Origin: Gemmatimonadota bacterium
GTDB taxonomy: Bacteria > Gemmatimonadota > Gemmatimonadetes > Gemmatimonadales > Gemmatimonadaceae
Direction: 5' to 3'
Assembly: GCA_021324775.1 (NCBI GenBank)
Contig: JAJPIM010000038.1
Span: forward strand, 1-57,104
DNA length: 57,104 bases
The position numbers and the translations under genes were made by a program. Below are positions 1 through 9,616 of this stretch, piece after piece. Below the pieces are notes generated by a model. That model did not search any database, was not told the DNA's origin, and saw only the letters and a list, made by a program, of their open reading frames with translations. How positions within the stretch are numbered: the stretch's first letter is position 1; every line of letters starts with the position of its first letter.

Positions 1-93
1 CTCGACTACGGGTACGGGTTCGACAAGGTCAATGCCGCCGGAAAGCCAGACCCTGGGTGGGAGCTGCACTTCAAGCTCGGCCAGATATTCTGA
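1..93 (+). CDS. bamA: BamA C-terminus (partial, outer-membrane assembly factor)
   Basis: Only the last 30 codons of this gene are present; the start lies before the window. The reading frame ends LHFKLGQIF followed by TGA at 91-93. A terminal phenylalanine after alternating hydrophobic residues is the usual C-terminal beta-signal of an outer-membrane beta-barrel. Identification as BamA (insertion of beta-barrel proteins into the outer membrane) rests mainly on context: bamA directly precedes skp and lpxD in many diderm genomes, and that order is seen here. Another Omp85-family barrel cannot be excluded. Confidence 0.7.
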   Translation, partial: LDYGYGFDKVNAAGKPDPGWELHFKLGQIF

Positions 94-173
94 CGGAGTG
101 CCCGGGCCGCTGCCCGGGCCGGTGCGCGCGTACGCCGCACTTTCCTATTGATGATCACACACGTGGAGTCGAA

Positions 174-836
174 ATGCGGATAAGCAGTCGTACGATGCGG
201 GCGGGATTCACAATCGCGTCACTCGGGATCGGGTGCGCGACTATAGGGGTTGCCCAGGCCGGGGCGCAGACGAGCAGCGCGACGGCGGGCAAACTCGCGT
301 ACATCCGTTCGCAGGACATCTTCGCCCAGGCGCCGGGACGGACCGACGCCGAATCCCAGTTCAACGCCTTCGTCCAGACGGCGCGTGCCGAGGAAAAGAC
401 GATGGGCGACTCGATCAACGCGATGCTGAGTGACTACGGCAAGGCGGAGGCGACGTTGGCTGCCGATGCGAAGGCGAGCCGCCAGCAGGCGATTCGCGAC
501 AAGCAGGCGCAATTCCAGCAGCGGCAGCAACAGCTCGAGCAGCAGGTACAGCAGAAGCAGAGTGAGCTCGTTGGCCCCATCCTCGAGCGGATCAACAAGA
601 TCATCAATGATCTGCGCGCGGAAAACGGATACGCGATGGTGTTCGACGCGCAGGCCAGTGGCGGATCGGTCGTGGCGGCCGACAAGAACCTCGACATCAC
701 CGACCAGGTGACCGCTCGCCTCCGGACGATGGCGCCTGGTGCGCCAGTCTCGTCGACCAAGCCGGCGGCGAAACCGACGGTAGGACCCACGGCGGGCCCG
801 TCGGGCGTGGGCCATCCGAAGTCGCCATCGCAGTGA
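174..836 (+). CDS. skp: OmpH/Skp family periplasmic chaperone
   Basis: A 220-residue protein with a signal peptide (basic MRISSRTMRAG, a hydrophobic stretch, then VAQAGAQ). A long Q/E/K-rich coiled coil follows at about residues 75-150, the tentacle region of Skp/OmpH. This family holds unfolded outer-membrane proteins in the periplasm and passes them to the BAM complex. The ATG at 174 was chosen because GGAG lies at 165-168 and it gives a clean signal peptide; the frame is open upstream to 57 but that extension is not secretory. The C-terminus is a Pro/Ala/Thr/Lys-rich tail of about 30 residues, likely disordered. It lies between bamA and lpxD, the canonical position. Confidence 0.9.
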   Translation: MRISSRTMRAGFTIASLGIGCATIGVAQAGAQTSSATAGKLAYIRSQDIFAQAPGRTDAESQFNAFVQTARAEEKTMGDSINAMLSDYGKAEATLAADAKASRQQAIRDKQAQFQQRQQQLEQQVQQKQSELVGPILERINKIINDLRAENGYAMVFDAQASGGSVVAADKNLDITDQVTARLRTMAPGAPVSSTKPAAKPTVGPTAGPSGVGHPKSPSQ

Positions 837-860
837 GATCGGCGGATCACGCACGACCCG

Positions 861-1952
861 TTGGGGGACCGTCGGGCGATTCTGACCGCGGCTGAAGTCG
901 CGACCCTCACGCACGGCCGGGTGGTGGGTGATCCCACCACCCCGGTCCACGCCGTTGCACCCCTCGACCGTGCAGGCCCTGGCGATCTGAGTTACTTCTC
1001 CGGGGCGAAATACGCCGCACGGTTTGCCGCATCGCGGGCGGGGGTTACGCTCGTGTCGCCCGACTTGGCCGAACATCCCGGACCGCCTGTCCGGATCGTC
1101 GTGGAACGGCCGGCGGACGCGATGCTCCTGGTCCTGCCGAAGCTCTACCGGCCGCCAGAGCGGGTGCCCGCCATCCATCCCACCGCGCGTATCGGCCGCG
1201 GGGTGCAACTGCCTCCCGACGCCACGATCGATGCCTATGCGGTGATCGGCGACGGCGCGCAAATCGGCGCCCACGTGTGGATCGGTTCGCACTGTGTGAT
1301 CGGTCCCGGCGCCGTCCTCGGCGACGACGTGCAACTGCACCCCGGCGTGACCGTGTGTAGCGGCACGCAACTCGGGCATCGGGTCGCGGTGCACTCGGGT
1401 GCGCGGCTGGGCAACGACGGATTCGGTTACGTCTTCCGCGACGGCCGTCACACGAGGATCCCGCACGTTGGGCGCTGTCTGATCGGCGACGACGTCGAGA
1501 TCGGCGCCAACACGACGATCGACCGCGGGAGCGTCGACGATACCGTCGTGGGAGCCGGGACCAAGATCGACAACCTGGTGCACATCGCGCACAACGTGCA
1601 GATCGGCCGCCTCTGTCTGGTGATGGCGCAGGTAGGCATCGCCGGATCCGTCCGGGTAGAAGACGGGGCGATCCTCGCGGGGCAGGTCGGCGTGTCCGGT
1701 CACGTCGTGATCGGCGCTCGGGCCACGCTTGCGGGGCAGGCGGGGGTATTCGGGAACGTGCCGGCGGGCGAGACCTGGTCCGGCTACCCGGCCCGCCCGC
1801 ACCGGGAGGCAACCCGCGCGCATGCCGCGATGTTCAAGCTGCCGCAGATCATTCGCTCGCTCGAGCGGCTGGCCGAAGCGGAGCAGCGTGCCCGGTCGGA
1901 GAAAGCAGCGTCCGCCCCGGATCGCCAGCCGACACAGACCGGGACGCCGTGA
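861..1952 (+). CDS. lpxD: UDP-3-O-acylglucosamine N-acyltransferase LpxD
   Basis: LpxD adds the second (N-linked) acyl chain to UDP-3-O-acyl-GlcN in lipid A synthesis, using acyl-ACP. The 363-residue product has the N-terminal LpxD uridine-binding domain ([12 protein letters not shown] near residue 10; SYFSGAKYA near 45), then a run of left-handed beta-helix hexapeptide repeats at about residues 105-320. The catalytic-histidine region reads [12 protein letters not shown]. The C-terminal helix includes [14 protein letters not shown]. The only in-frame start is TTG at 861 with no clear ribosome site, so the true start is slightly uncertain. The stop overlaps the next start (TGATG at 1950-1954). 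Confidence 0.93.
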   Translation: MGDRRAILTAAEVATLTHGRVVGDPTTPVHAVAPLDRAGPGDLSYFSGAKYAARFAASRAGVTLVSPDLAEHPGPPVRIVVERPADAMLLVLPKLYRPPERVPAIHPTARIGRGVQLPPDATIDAYAVIGDGAQIGAHVWIGSHCVIGPGAVLGDDVQLHPGVTVCSGTQLGHRVAVHSGARLGNDGFGYVFRDGRHTRIPHVGRCLIGDDVEIGANTTIDRGSVDDTVVGAGTKIDNLVHIAHNVQIGRLCLVMAQVGIAGSVRVEDGAILAGQVGVSGHVVIGARATLAGQAGVFGNVPAGETWSGYPARPHREATRAHAAMFKLPQIIRSLERLAEAEQRARSEKAASAPDRQPTQTGTP

Positions 1953-3379
1953 TGGTCGCCATCAACGGTCCGCGACGCCAGACAATCGCGCGCCCCATCA
2001 CACTCGAGGGCATTGGTCTCCACCTCGGCGTTCACTGCCGCATCACCTTCCGTCCCGCGCCCGAGGGGACAGGGGTCGTGTTCCGGCGCGTCGATCTGCC
2101 GGGTGCGCCGGAAGTCGAGGCGCGGGTGCAGAACGCGGCACTCAGCGAGCGCCGCACGCAATTGGTCGGGGCATCGCCCGGCGCGGACCTGCACACCGTG
2201 GAGCACGTGCTCGCGGCCGTCGTGGCCACCGACATGGACGATCTCATCATCGACGTGGACGGGCCTGAGCCCCCGGTGCTGGACGGCAGTGCCGGGCCGT
2301 TCTTCGAGGCCCTGGTGAGTGCCGGGGTAGCGCATGGGAGCCGGCCGGCCGAGTATTTGGAGCTGTCGGAATCCGTTCGTGTGATCGACGGGGCGTCGGT
2401 GTACGAGGCCCACCCGGCATCCGACCTCAGGCTGGAGGTCACGATCGACTTTCCCCATCCGCTGATCGGCCGCCAGCACGGGTGTTACGTCGTCGATCGT
2501 GCAGCCTTTGGGCGGGAGTTGGCGGGCGCCCGGACATTCGGATTCACTCACGAGGTGGAGGAGCTTCGCGCCAAGGGGCTGATCCAGGGCGCCTCGACGA
2601 CGAATGCGGTGGTGCTCGGCGAATCGGGGCTGATCGACGCGACGTTGCGCTGGCCCGACGAGTTCGTTCGCCACAAGGCGATGGACTGCGTCGGCGACCT
2701 CGCGCTGGCCGGGTGCCGTGTGCGGGCGCATGTGACCGCGGTGCGCCCAAGTCATCGCGGGACCATCACCCTGGTCCGGGAGATGATGCGGGCGGCGCAC
2801 GGAGCGGCGGGGGCGACGCCACACGACGCTGGCGGCGTGATGGGGGCGGACGAGGATGCAGGTGGCCGGGCAGCCGCCACGGTCGAACGGACCGACGGAC
2901 GACAGGAGCGACGCATGGTGGAAGCGACAACAAAAGAATCGAAGCAGGTGATCCTGGTCGACGAGCTCATGAAAGTGATCCCACACCGGTATCCATTCCT
3001 GTTCGTGGACCGGATCCTCGAGGTCGAGGAAGGGAAGCGGATCGTGGGCATCAAGAACGTCACGATCAATGAGCCGTACTTCGAGGGTCATTTCCCCGGG
3101 CACCCGATCATGCCGGGCGTGTTGATCATCGAAGCGATGGCGCAGGTCGGCGGCGTCCTGCTCATGGGCGGCCTGACCGAGGCCGAGAACAAAGTCGTGT
3201 ACTTCATGTCGCTCGACAATGTGAAGTTCCGCCGCCCGGTGCGGCCCGGTGACCAGATTCGGCTCGAACTCGAGATCGCGCAGATCCGGGGACGCGTGTG
3301 CAAGATGCGCGGTGTCGCCAAAGTCGACGGCGATGTCGTCGCCGAGGCGGACATGGCTGCGATGGTGCGCGACCGGTGA
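1952..3379 (+). CDS. lpxC/fabZ: Bifunctional LpxC-FabZ fusion
   Basis: A fusion of two enzymes in 475 residues. Residues 1-280 are LpxC, the zinc deacetylase that makes the committed step of lipid A synthesis: [10 protein letters not shown] gives E84 and H85, [14 protein letters not shown] gives H241 and D245, and SHRGTI gives the catalytic H268. After a linker at about 285-330, residues 335-475 are FabZ, the 3-hydroxyacyl-ACP dehydratase: [27 protein letters not shown] with catalytic H380, and IIEAMAQ with E394. The pairing joins enzymes that compete for 3-hydroxyacyl-ACP. LpxC-FabZ fusions are known in Bacteroidota and some other phyla. ATG 1952 is preferred; GTG 1949 is in frame one codon upstream. 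Confidence 0.95.
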   Translation: MVAINGPRRQTIARPITLEGIGLHLGVHCRITFRPAPEGTGVVFRRVDLPGAPEVEARVQNAALSERRTQLVGASPGADLHTVEHVLAAVVATDMDDLIIDVDGPEPPVLDGSAGPFFEALVSAGVAHGSRPAEYLELSESVRVIDGASVYEAHPASDLRLEVTIDFPHPLIGRQHGCYVVDRAAFGRELAGARTFGFTHEVEELRAKGLIQGASTTNAVVLGESGLIDATLRWPDEFVRHKAMDCVGDLALAGCRVRAHVTAVRPSHRGTITLVREMMRAAHGAAGATPHDAGGVMGADEDAGGRAAATVERTDGRQERRMVEATTKESKQVILVDELMKVIPHRYPFLFVDRILEVEEGKRIVGIKNVTINEPYFEGHFPGHPIMPGVLIIEAMAQVGGVLLMGGLTEAENKVVYFMSLDNVKFRRPVRPGDQIRLELEIAQIRGRVCKMRGVAKVDGDVVAEADMAAMVRDR

Positions 3380-3387
3380 CCGCTACC

Positions 3388-4164
3388 ATGACCACGGTCG
3401 TCCACCCGACCGCGCTGATCAGCCCCGACGCGCAAGTCGGTGACGGCGTGCGGATCGGAGCCTACGCGATCGTCGGCGAGCAGTGCGTGATCGGCGACGG
3501 GTGCGTGCTGGCGCCACGCGCCACGCTCGAGCGCAACGTGACCCTGGGCCGGTCGGTGGCCGTCGGGATCGGATCGATCCTTGGCGGCGACCCCCAGGAC
3601 CTCAAGTTCGACGGTGAAGAGACCGACGTCGAGATCGGCGAGGGAACCGTGATCCGCGAGTACGCAACCATCAATCGTGGGACGGCGCAGTCGCGGCGCA
3701 CCACCGTCGGACGGCACTGCCTGATCATGTCGTACGTGCATCTCGCCCACGATTGCCACGTCGGTGACCACGTCATCATCGGCAACGGCTCCCAATTCGC
3801 CGGGCACGTCACGATCCAGGACCGTGCGACGATCTCCGGACTCGTGGCCGCCCATCAATTCACCCGGATCGGCCGCTACAGCTTCGTGGGCGGGCTGTCA
3901 CGAGTCGCGCGCGACGTGCCGCCGTTCGTCCGCGCTGCGGGGAACCCGATCAAGCTCTACGGCCTCAACAGCGTCGGACTGCAGCGCAACGGCTTCCCCG
4001 CCGATACCGTGCGCGAGTTGAAGCGCGCATACCGGCTGCTCTTCCGGTCGGAGCTCAACGTGTCGCAGGCGCTCGAGACCGCGGGCGCGGAATCCGAGCC
4101 GATCGCCGAAGTGCAGGAGCTGATCGAGTTCGTGAAAGCGAGTCCGCGAGGCGTCAGCTTTTGA
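3388..4164 (+). CDS. lpxA: Acyl-ACP--UDP-GlcNAc O-acyltransferase LpxA
   Basis: LpxA is the first enzyme of lipid A synthesis, moving a 3-hydroxyacyl chain from ACP to UDP-GlcNAc (or UDP-GlcNAc3N). The 258-residue length matches the family. Hexapeptide repeats run from residue 5 to about 190, and HLAHDCHVG carries the catalytic H121 (equivalent to H125 of E. coli). The C-terminal helical part includes [17 protein letters not shown] 3388 fits LpxA starts ([15 protein letters not shown]). A GTG at 3376 overlapping the lpxC-fabZ stop would add four residues. The stop overlaps the next TTG start by four bases (TTGA). Confidence 0.95.
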   Translation: MTTVVHPTALISPDAQVGDGVRIGAYAIVGEQCVIGDGCVLAPRATLERNVTLGRSVAVGIGSILGGDPQDLKFDGEETDVEIGEGTVIREYATINRGTAQSRRTTVGRHCLIMSYVHLAHDCHVGDHVIIGNGSQFAGHVTIQDRATISGLVAAHQFTRIGRYSFVGGLSRVARDVPPFVRAAGNPIKLYGLNSVGLQRNGFPADTVRELKRAYRLLFRSELNVSQALETAGAESEPIAEVQELIEFVKASPRGVSF

Positions 4165-5168
4165 GCAGCAACGGGCGCGCCGTCCGCGCACCGCGTCTCG
4201 GTGTCATCGGCGCGGGCGCACTCGGCTACCACCACATTCGGCTGCTTCGCGACCTGGGCGGCATCCAGTTCGCCGGGTTCTACGAGGAGCGACCCGATCG
4301 CGCGGCCACAGTGGCCGCGGAGCTGTCGGTGCGCGCCTTCGCGTCGCTGGACGAGATCCTCGGCGCAACCGACGCGCTTACCATCGTGGTCCCCACGCCA
4401 TCGCACTACGAAGTCGCGCGGGCCGCGCTCGAGCGCGGGCTGCACCTGCTGATCGAGAAGCCCCTTGCCGCGAGCGTCGACGAGGCGGATGCACTGCTCG
4501 CGCTGGCGGCGGCGCACGACGCCGTGCTGCAGACGGGGCATGTCGAGCGATTCAATCGCGCCGTTCGGGCCGCGCTCCCGCTCGTCCGCGGACCACGGTT
4601 CATCGAGAGCGACCGCCTCGCGCCATTCACGCCACGGGGAGCGGACGTCGCCGTCGTGCTGGACCTCATGATCCACGACATCGATCTTGTGCGCACCCTG
4701 ATGCCCGACCGCGTCGCCGATGTCGCGGCCGTCGGCGTGCCGTTGCTCACCTCATCCGTCGACATCGCCAACGCGCGCCTCACGTTCGCGAGCGGAGCCG
4801 TCGCCAATATCACGGCGAGCCGGGTGTCCAAGGAGCGGCTGCGCAAGATCCGGATCTTCCAGCCCAGCGGGTATCTGTCGCTCGATCTGGCCGCGGGCAC
4901 GGGCGAGTTCTACCGGTTGCGGCGCGAAGTCGATCTTGGTGCGCTCGCCCGCGAAGGGCGGCCCATCGAGATCGACGCCTTCGTCGAGCGGGTGCCGCTC
5001 GATGCACCGGAAGGGGAGCCGCTCAAGCTGGAGCTGGAGAGTTTCGTGGCGGCCGTTCGGGGCGAGCAGCCGGTGACCGTCACCGGCGAAGATGGCCGCG
5101 ATGCGCTGGCCATCGCGCTCCGCATCGTCGGAGAGATCGAACGGCAGTTGCTGGTGGCCACCGCGTAG
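4161..5168 (+). CDS. Gfo/Idh/MocA oxidoreductase, GnnA-like
   Basis: A 335-residue NAD(P)-dependent oxidoreductase. The Rossmann motif GVIGAGALG (G17, G19, G22) is followed by the family signature LLIEKPLA (residues 97-103) and a substrate-domain motif MIHDIDLV with H172. Its place inside the lipid A operon, between lpxA and lpxB, is where gnnA lies in Acidithiobacillus-type operons. GnnA oxidises the 3-OH of UDP-GlcNAc so that GnnB can aminate it for amide-linked lipid A. No GnnB-type PLP aminotransferase is in the window, so that specific role is inference. TTG 4161 is the start consistent with the four-base overlap with lpxA. Confidence 0.82.
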   Translation: MSSNGRAVRAPRLGVIGAGALGYHHIRLLRDLGGIQFAGFYEERPDRAATVAAELSVRAFASLDEILGATDALTIVVPTPSHYEVARAALERGLHLLIEKPLAASVDEADALLALAAAHDAVLQTGHVERFNRAVRAALPLVRGPRFIESDRLAPFTPRGADVAVVLDLMIHDIDLVRTLMPDRVADVAAVGVPLLTSSVDIANARLTFASGAVANITASRVSKERLRKIRIFQPSGYLSLDLAAGTGEFYRLRREVDLGALAREGRPIEIDAFVERVPLDAPEGEPLKLELESFVAAVRGEQPVTVTGEDGRDALAIALRIVGEIERQLLVATA

Positions 5169-5232
5169 GCCATCACGGGCCGCAGCGCGCGGGCAGCCCG
5201 GCGTTCCCACCTCAACCGCCCAGTCCGGACTC

Positions 5233-6363
5233 GTGACCGAAGTCCTGTTGTCGGCCGGGGAAGCATCGGGCGATCTCCACGCCGCGGGGGTGGCCGCGGA
5301 GCTCCGCGTCTTGCGTCCCGGCCTGCACCTGGCAGGCATTGGGGGCTCGCGTATGCGGGCTGCGGGCGTCGAGCTGCTCGAGGACATCGAATCCTCGGCC
5401 GTCATGGGCTTCGTCGAAGTCGTGCGCCACATTCCGCGGCATTACGCGCTGTTCCGGCAGTTCCGCGAGCGCCTGCGGAGCGGATCGGTGGGATTGCTCA
5501 TCTGCGTCGACTACCCGGGATTCAACATGAAGCTCGCCGCGGCGGCTCGTGCCGCCGGCGTGCCGGTGCTGTACTACATCACCCCTCAGGTGTGGGCGTG
5601 GGGCGCGAACCGGCTGAACGAGCTGGCGCGAACGATCACCAAGGCGGCGGTGATCCTGCCGTTCGAAGAACCGTTGCTGCTCGAACACCACATTGACGCG
5701 ACATTCGTGGGGCATCCATTGCTCGATCGCGCGGTGGCGATGCCGGATCGCGAGACGGCACGGACCACGCTGAAGCTGCGGCCCGGGGACCCGGTGCTGG
5801 CGCTGTTTCCAGGGAGCCGGTCGCAGGAGATCGGGCGGCATCTCGACGCGTTCGTCGCGGCGGGGCGCGAGACTGCGCGCCGTGTGCCCGGGCTGCAGGT
5901 GATCGTGAGCGCGGCTCCCGGAATCAAGCTCGATCCGGCGCGATGTCCGTATCCGGTCGTGCCGTCGGCGTCGTTCGTGGTGCTGCGCGCAGCGGATGCG
6001 GCGCTGTGCAAGAGCGGGACGACCACACTCGAGGCCGCTGTTGCGGGATGTCCGCTGGCCGTCGCGTACCGTACCAGCCCGTGGACCTACGCGATCGCAC
6101 GGCGGCTCGTCCGCATCCCGCGGATCGGACTCGTGAACGTCGTCGCGGGCCGGCAAGTCGCGCCGGAGTTCGTGCAGAACGCGCTGGTGCCCGGCGCCGT
6201 CGCCGATGCGTTGGTTCCGCTGCTCGATCACGGCAGTCCGGCGCGGGCCGCTGCGATCGAGGGGCTGGCCGCCGTCCGTGCGAAGCTGGGCACACCCGGC
6301 GCGACGCGGCGCGTCGCGGAAATGGCAATTCAGTTACTCGGCGGGCGTGGGGCGGCGGCGTGA
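5233..6363 (+). CDS. lpxB: Lipid-A-disaccharide synthase LpxB
   Basis: LpxB (GT19 family) joins UDP-2,3-diacylglucosamine and lipid X at the inner membrane to give lipid A disaccharide phosphate. From GTG 5233 the protein is 376 residues, normal for the family. Typical motifs are LLSAGEASGDLHAA at the N-terminus, GFVEVVRH near residue 63, CVDYPGFN near 95, YYITPQVWAWG near 117, and ALFPGSRSQEIGRH near 195. The donor-site part reads CKSGTTTLEAA near 260. The frame is open upstream of 5233, but only this start gives the family N-terminus. It ends in a GTGA overlap with the next gene. Confidence 0.95.
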   Translation: MTEVLLSAGEASGDLHAAGVAAELRVLRPGLHLAGIGGSRMRAAGVELLEDIESSAVMGFVEVVRHIPRHYALFRQFRERLRSGSVGLLICVDYPGFNMKLAAAARAAGVPVLYYITPQVWAWGANRLNELARTITKAAVILPFEEPLLLEHHIDATFVGHPLLDRAVAMPDRETARTTLKLRPGDPVLALFPGSRSQEIGRHLDAFVAAGRETARRVPGLQVIVSAAPGIKLDPARCPYPVVPSASFVVLRAADAALCKSGTTTLEAAVAGCPLAVAYRTSPWTYAIARRLVRIPRIGLVNVVAGRQVAPEFVQNALVPGAVADALVPLLDHGSPARAAAIEGLAAVRAKLGTPGATRRVAEMAIQLLGGRGAAA

Positions 6364-7088
6364 ACGAGGCGCCGCCGGATGATGGCGATGGCACGTCGCC
6401 GGGGATGGGGGAGGGCAGCAGTCCGGTCCCTCCGGCCGGGCGTCTCGACTGGCGATCGCGCGTCGCGGTCGCGACAGGTACGGCGGTCATCCGAGGCCTC
6501 GCGGCAACGTGGCGGTTCCGGCAACTCAATTACGAGCCGGTCGGCGCGTTTCGCGCGCAGCGGCGCGCCGCGATCTACGCGTTCTGGCACGCGCAGATGC
6601 TGCCCTTTCTGGCCCTGCATCGCAATGCGAACGCGGCGGTGCTGGTCAGCGTGCACCGCGATGGCGAGCGGATCACACATGCGGCGGCGCGATTCGGCTT
6701 TCGTGCGATCCGAGGTTCGACATCGCGCGGCGCCGCGGGCGCGCTCCGTGGGCTCGTGCGCGCATTGCAGGACGGACTGGAGGTCGTCGTCACGCCGGAT
6801 GGGCCGCGCGGCCCCGCGGAGCAGTTTGCGGCGGGCACGCTGATCGCGGCGCAGCAGGCGGGTGTGCCGGTGGTCTTGATGGCTGCCGCGGCGCGCCGGG
6901 CGTGGCGGCTCGGGAGCTGGGACCGGTTCATGATCCCGAAGCCGTGGACCCGGATCAGCGTGGCCTATAGCGAACCGATGCTGGTGACCGGCTCGTCGCC
7001 GCGCGAGGCGGCCGCCGCCGCCGCCGATTTTCAGGCCCGGCTCATCGCGCTGAATCAGGTGGCCGCGACGGACGTGGCGCGTGGGTAG
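6360..7088 (+). CDS. DUF374 lysophospholipid acyltransferase-like protein
   Basis: A 242-residue protein of the DUF374 group of the LPLAT superfamily. Diagnostic pieces are IYAFWHAQMLPFL (the FWH box), VSVHRDGERI, RGSTSRGAAGALRGL and VTPDGPRGP. These proteins are membrane-associated and thought to transfer an acyl chain. Its location between lpxB and lpxK, with four-base overlaps on both sides (GTGA at 6360 and the lpxK start inside its end), suggests a role in lipid A or LPS acylation, possibly replacing LpxL. That assignment is inference. The N-terminal 35 residues are low complexity (Asp/Gly/Pro). Confidence 0.85.
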   Translation: MNEAPPDDGDGTSPGMGEGSSPVPPAGRLDWRSRVAVATGTAVIRGLAATWRFRQLNYEPVGAFRAQRRAAIYAFWHAQMLPFLALHRNANAAVLVSVHRDGERITHAAARFGFRAIRGSTSRGAAGALRGLVRALQDGLEVVVTPDGPRGPAEQFAAGTLIAAQQAGVPVVLMAAAARRAWRLGSWDRFMIPKPWTRISVAYSEPMLVTGSSPREAAAAAADFQARLIALNQVAATDVARG

Positions 7089-8163
7089 CCAATCGGCACC
7101 GTCCGCGCGGCGCGGCGCGATCGACCGGATCTGGTTCAGCCAGTCGCCCCGGGCCCGCGCCGTACGGGCGGTGCTCGCACCACTGTCTGCGGCCTATGGC
7201 GGGATCGCCGCGGTGCGGCGCGGCCTGTACGACCGCCGATTGCTCCCGACATTCGAGCCGGCGATCCCGGCGATCAGCGTCGGGAACCTCACGGTCGGCG
7301 GCACCGGGAAGACGCCGATCGCAGCATGGTTGGCGGCCACACTCGCGGACCGTGGCCAGCACCCCGGCCTCGTGCTTCGCGGATACGGCGACGGCGACGA
7401 GGCCGCGGTGCATCGCATTCTCAACCCGACGGTACCGATTACCACCGACTCTGACCGCGTCGCCGGCATCGCGGCGGCGGCCGTCGAGGGGTGTGACGTC
7501 GCGGTACTCGACGACGCATTTCAGCACCGGCGAGTCCGGCGGGCCATCGATCTCGTGCTGGTGAGCGCGGATTCGTGGCCGCCCTTCCGATGGCTGTTGC
7601 CGGCGGGACCATGGCGCGAGCCGCTTCACGCACTGCGCCGCGCATCGTTGGTCGTGATCACGCGCAAGACGGCGCCTGCGGCCACCGTCGAAGCCGTGCG
7701 GGCGGCCGTGTCCGCTGCGGCACCCGGCGCCGATTTCGCCGTCGCGTCTCTCGCGCCAGACGCGCTGCGCACCCTCGGCGGCGACGAGCGCCCGCTCACA
7801 TCGCTCCGTGGATCGCACGTTCGCGCGGTCGCGGGGATCGGATGGCCGCCCGCGTTCTTCGAACAGTTGGCCGCGGCGGGGGCCGAGGTCGATGCCCTGC
7901 CGTTCCCCGATCATCACCGGTATTCGGTCGCGGATGTGGCCGGAATTCGCCGTTACGCGGTCCCCGGCGCGACGACCGTCTGCACACTGAAGGACGCCGT
8001 CAAGCTCGCGGCCCTGTGGCCTCGCGAAGCCGAGCCACTATGGTATGTTTCCCAGCGGGTCGAATTCGATTTCGGGGTCGAAGCAGTGCTGGCCGCCCTC
8101 GATGCGATACGCCGGATCCGGCCCGTGTCCAGCCGATCGTCCGCCTCCACCATCGACTCATAG
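7081..8163 (+). CDS. lpxK: Tetraacyldisaccharide 4'-kinase LpxK
   Basis: LpxK phosphorylates the 4' position of the lipid A disaccharide at the inner membrane. The 360-residue product has the Walker A region [14 protein letters not shown] (residues 67-79), GLVLRGYG, and a DDAFQHRR box. That box is DDGFQH in most homologues, so Ala replaces Gly here. The C-terminal half carries [12 protein letters not shown] and [11 protein letters not shown], both typical. The start is GTG 7081, inside the end of the DUF374 gene. No waaA/kdtA gene, which often sits near lpxK, is present in this window. Confidence 0.92.
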   Translation: MGSQSAPSARRGAIDRIWFSQSPRARAVRAVLAPLSAAYGGIAAVRRGLYDRRLLPTFEPAIPAISVGNLTVGGTGKTPIAAWLAATLADRGQHPGLVLRGYGDGDEAAVHRILNPTVPITTDSDRVAGIAAAAVEGCDVAVLDDAFQHRRVRRAIDLVLVSADSWPPFRWLLPAGPWREPLHALRRASLVVITRKTAPAATVEAVRAAVSAAAPGADFAVASLAPDALRTLGGDERPLTSLRGSHVRAVAGIGWPPAFFEQLAAAGAEVDALPFPDHHRYSVADVAGIRRYAVPGATTVCTLKDAVKLAALWPREAEPLWYVSQRVEFDFGVEAVLAALDAIRRIRPVSSRSSASTIDS

Positions 8164-8206
8164 CCGGCACGCCGCCTTGGCGTCGCAGCCGGCGCAGCCC
8201 CTGACC

Positions 8207-9514
8207 ATGGCTACCGACCTCCGACTGCCAACGCACAAGATTGTCCACCCAGACAAAGACCGGTTTCTGAACGAGGAAAATCCGTTCGAAGCCATGATGT
8301 CGCGTTTCGACCGGGCGGCGGAGCTGCTCGACCTCGAGCCCGGGATCTACCAGGTCCTGCGCAATGCCGAGAAGCAACTCATCGTCTCGATTCCCGTCCA
8401 GCTCGACAATGGGAATGTCGAGGTCTACACCGGCTATCGCGTGCTGTACAACACCTCTCGCGGCCCCGCGAAAGGTGGCATCCGGTTCGACCTGCAGGTC
8501 ACCCTCGAAGAAGTGAAGGCGCTGGCAGCCTGGATGACCTGGAAGTGCGCGGTCGTGAACATCCCGTTCGGGGGCTCGAAAGGCGGCGTCGTATGCGACC
8601 CGCTCAAGATGAGCGTTGGCGAGCTCGAACGGCTGACGCGGCGCTACACCGCCGGCATCATCTCGGTGCTGGGTCCCGACTCCGACGTCCCCGCGCCAGA
8701 CGTCAACACGAACGAGCGCGTCATGGCGTGGGTCATGGACACCTACTCCATGCGCGTGGGCCACACCGTGACGGCCGTCGTGACCGGCAAGCCAGTCGAG
8801 ATGGGCGGATCGCTCGGCCGCCGAGAGGCGACCGGCCGCGGGTGCATGCTCGTGACCAAGGAGGCGCTGGAGCACCTGGGCATGCCGGTGCGCGGGACGA
8901 CCGTCTCGATCCAGGGATTCGGCAACGTCGGATCGGTCGCGGCCGAGATGCTGGAGCGCGAAGGATGCAAGATCACCGCGATCGGCGACCGGTCCGGATG
9001 CATCTACAATCCGGGCGGCATCGACGTCGTCGACGCCATCAAGTACGTCAGGAAGCACAAGACCCTCGAGGGTTACAACAACGGCGATCCGATCAGCGGC
9101 GACGAGCTGCTCACGCTGGACGTCGATGTACTCCTCCCCGCGGCGCTCGAGAACGTGATCACCAGCAAGAACGCGTCGAAGGTGCGGGCCAAGGTGATCG
9201 TCGAAGGCGCCAACGGGCCGACCACGGCCGGCGCGGACGCGATCCTCGATGAGAAGGGCATTTTCGTCGTCCCGGATATTCTCGCGAACGCGGGCGGCGT
9301 GACCGTCTCGTACTTCGAGTGGGTGCAGGACCGCGGCGGCTACTTCTGGTCCGAGGAAACGGTCAACGACCGGCTCCGTGACATAATGACACGCAGCTTC
9401 CGCGACGTCCTGAGCCTGTCGCGGCAGCACAAGGTGAACATGCGAACCGCGGCCTACATGCTGGCGATCAGCCGCGTCTCGACGGTGCACAAGCTGCGCG
9501 GCATTTACGCGTAG
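8207..9514 (+). CDS. gdhA: Glu/Leu/Phe/Val dehydrogenase (glutamate dehydrogenase type)
   Basis: A 435-residue enzyme, of the length typical of hexameric glutamate dehydrogenase, which interconverts glutamate and 2-oxoglutarate plus ammonia. Substrate and catalytic residues are in [10 protein letters not shown] (K89), [12 protein letters not shown] (K113) and [14 protein letters not shown] (K125). The nucleotide domain has [16 protein letters not shown] near residue 235. A leucine or phenylalanine specificity cannot be excluded, but the length and the K-rich motif favour glutamate. ATG 8207 gives the expected N-terminus ([10 protein letters not shown]). It has no clear ribosome site and a 43-bp gap from lpxK. 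A GC-rich hairpin follows the stop. Confidence 0.9.
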   Translation: MATDLRLPTHKIVHPDKDRFLNEENPFEAMMSRFDRAAELLDLEPGIYQVLRNAEKQLIVSIPVQLDNGNVEVYTGYRVLYNTSRGPAKGGIRFDLQVTLEEVKALAAWMTWKCAVVNIPFGGSKGGVVCDPLKMSVGELERLTRRYTAGIISVLGPDSDVPAPDVNTNERVMAWVMDTYSMRVGHTVTAVVTGKPVEMGGSLGRREATGRGCMLVTKEALEHLGMPVRGTTVSIQGFGNVGSVAAEMLEREGCKITAIGDRSGCIYNPGGIDVVDAIKYVRKHKTLEGYNNGDPISGDELLTLDVDVLLPAALENVITSKNASKVRAKVIVEGANGPTTAGADAILDEKGIFVVPDILANAGGVTVSYFEWVQDRGGYFWSEETVNDRLRDIMTRSFRDVLSLSRQHKVNMRTAAYMLAISRVSTVHKLRGIYA

Positions 9515-9515
9515 T

Positions 9516-9544
9516 CGCCCGCCCGTGCGCGGACGGCGCGGGCG
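9516..9544 (+). terminator. Possible terminator hairpin after gdhA
   Basis: CGCCCGC (9516-9522) can pair with GCGGGCG (9538-9544) just after the gdhA stop. There is no T-run, so this is a weak call. Confidence 0.3.
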
Positions 9545-9616
9545 GCGAGCGATGGCGTCAGATAATGCGTGGCGCGTGCGTCGGGCGAGGGTGGATGAGG
9601 CATGCCTGGGCCAGGC

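Noticed and set aside
219-1823. 534-residue open frame on the - strand opposite skp and lpxD
   Set aside because: It is antisense to clearly conserved genes, is Arg/His/Asp-rich with no family resemblance, and results from high-GC third positions.
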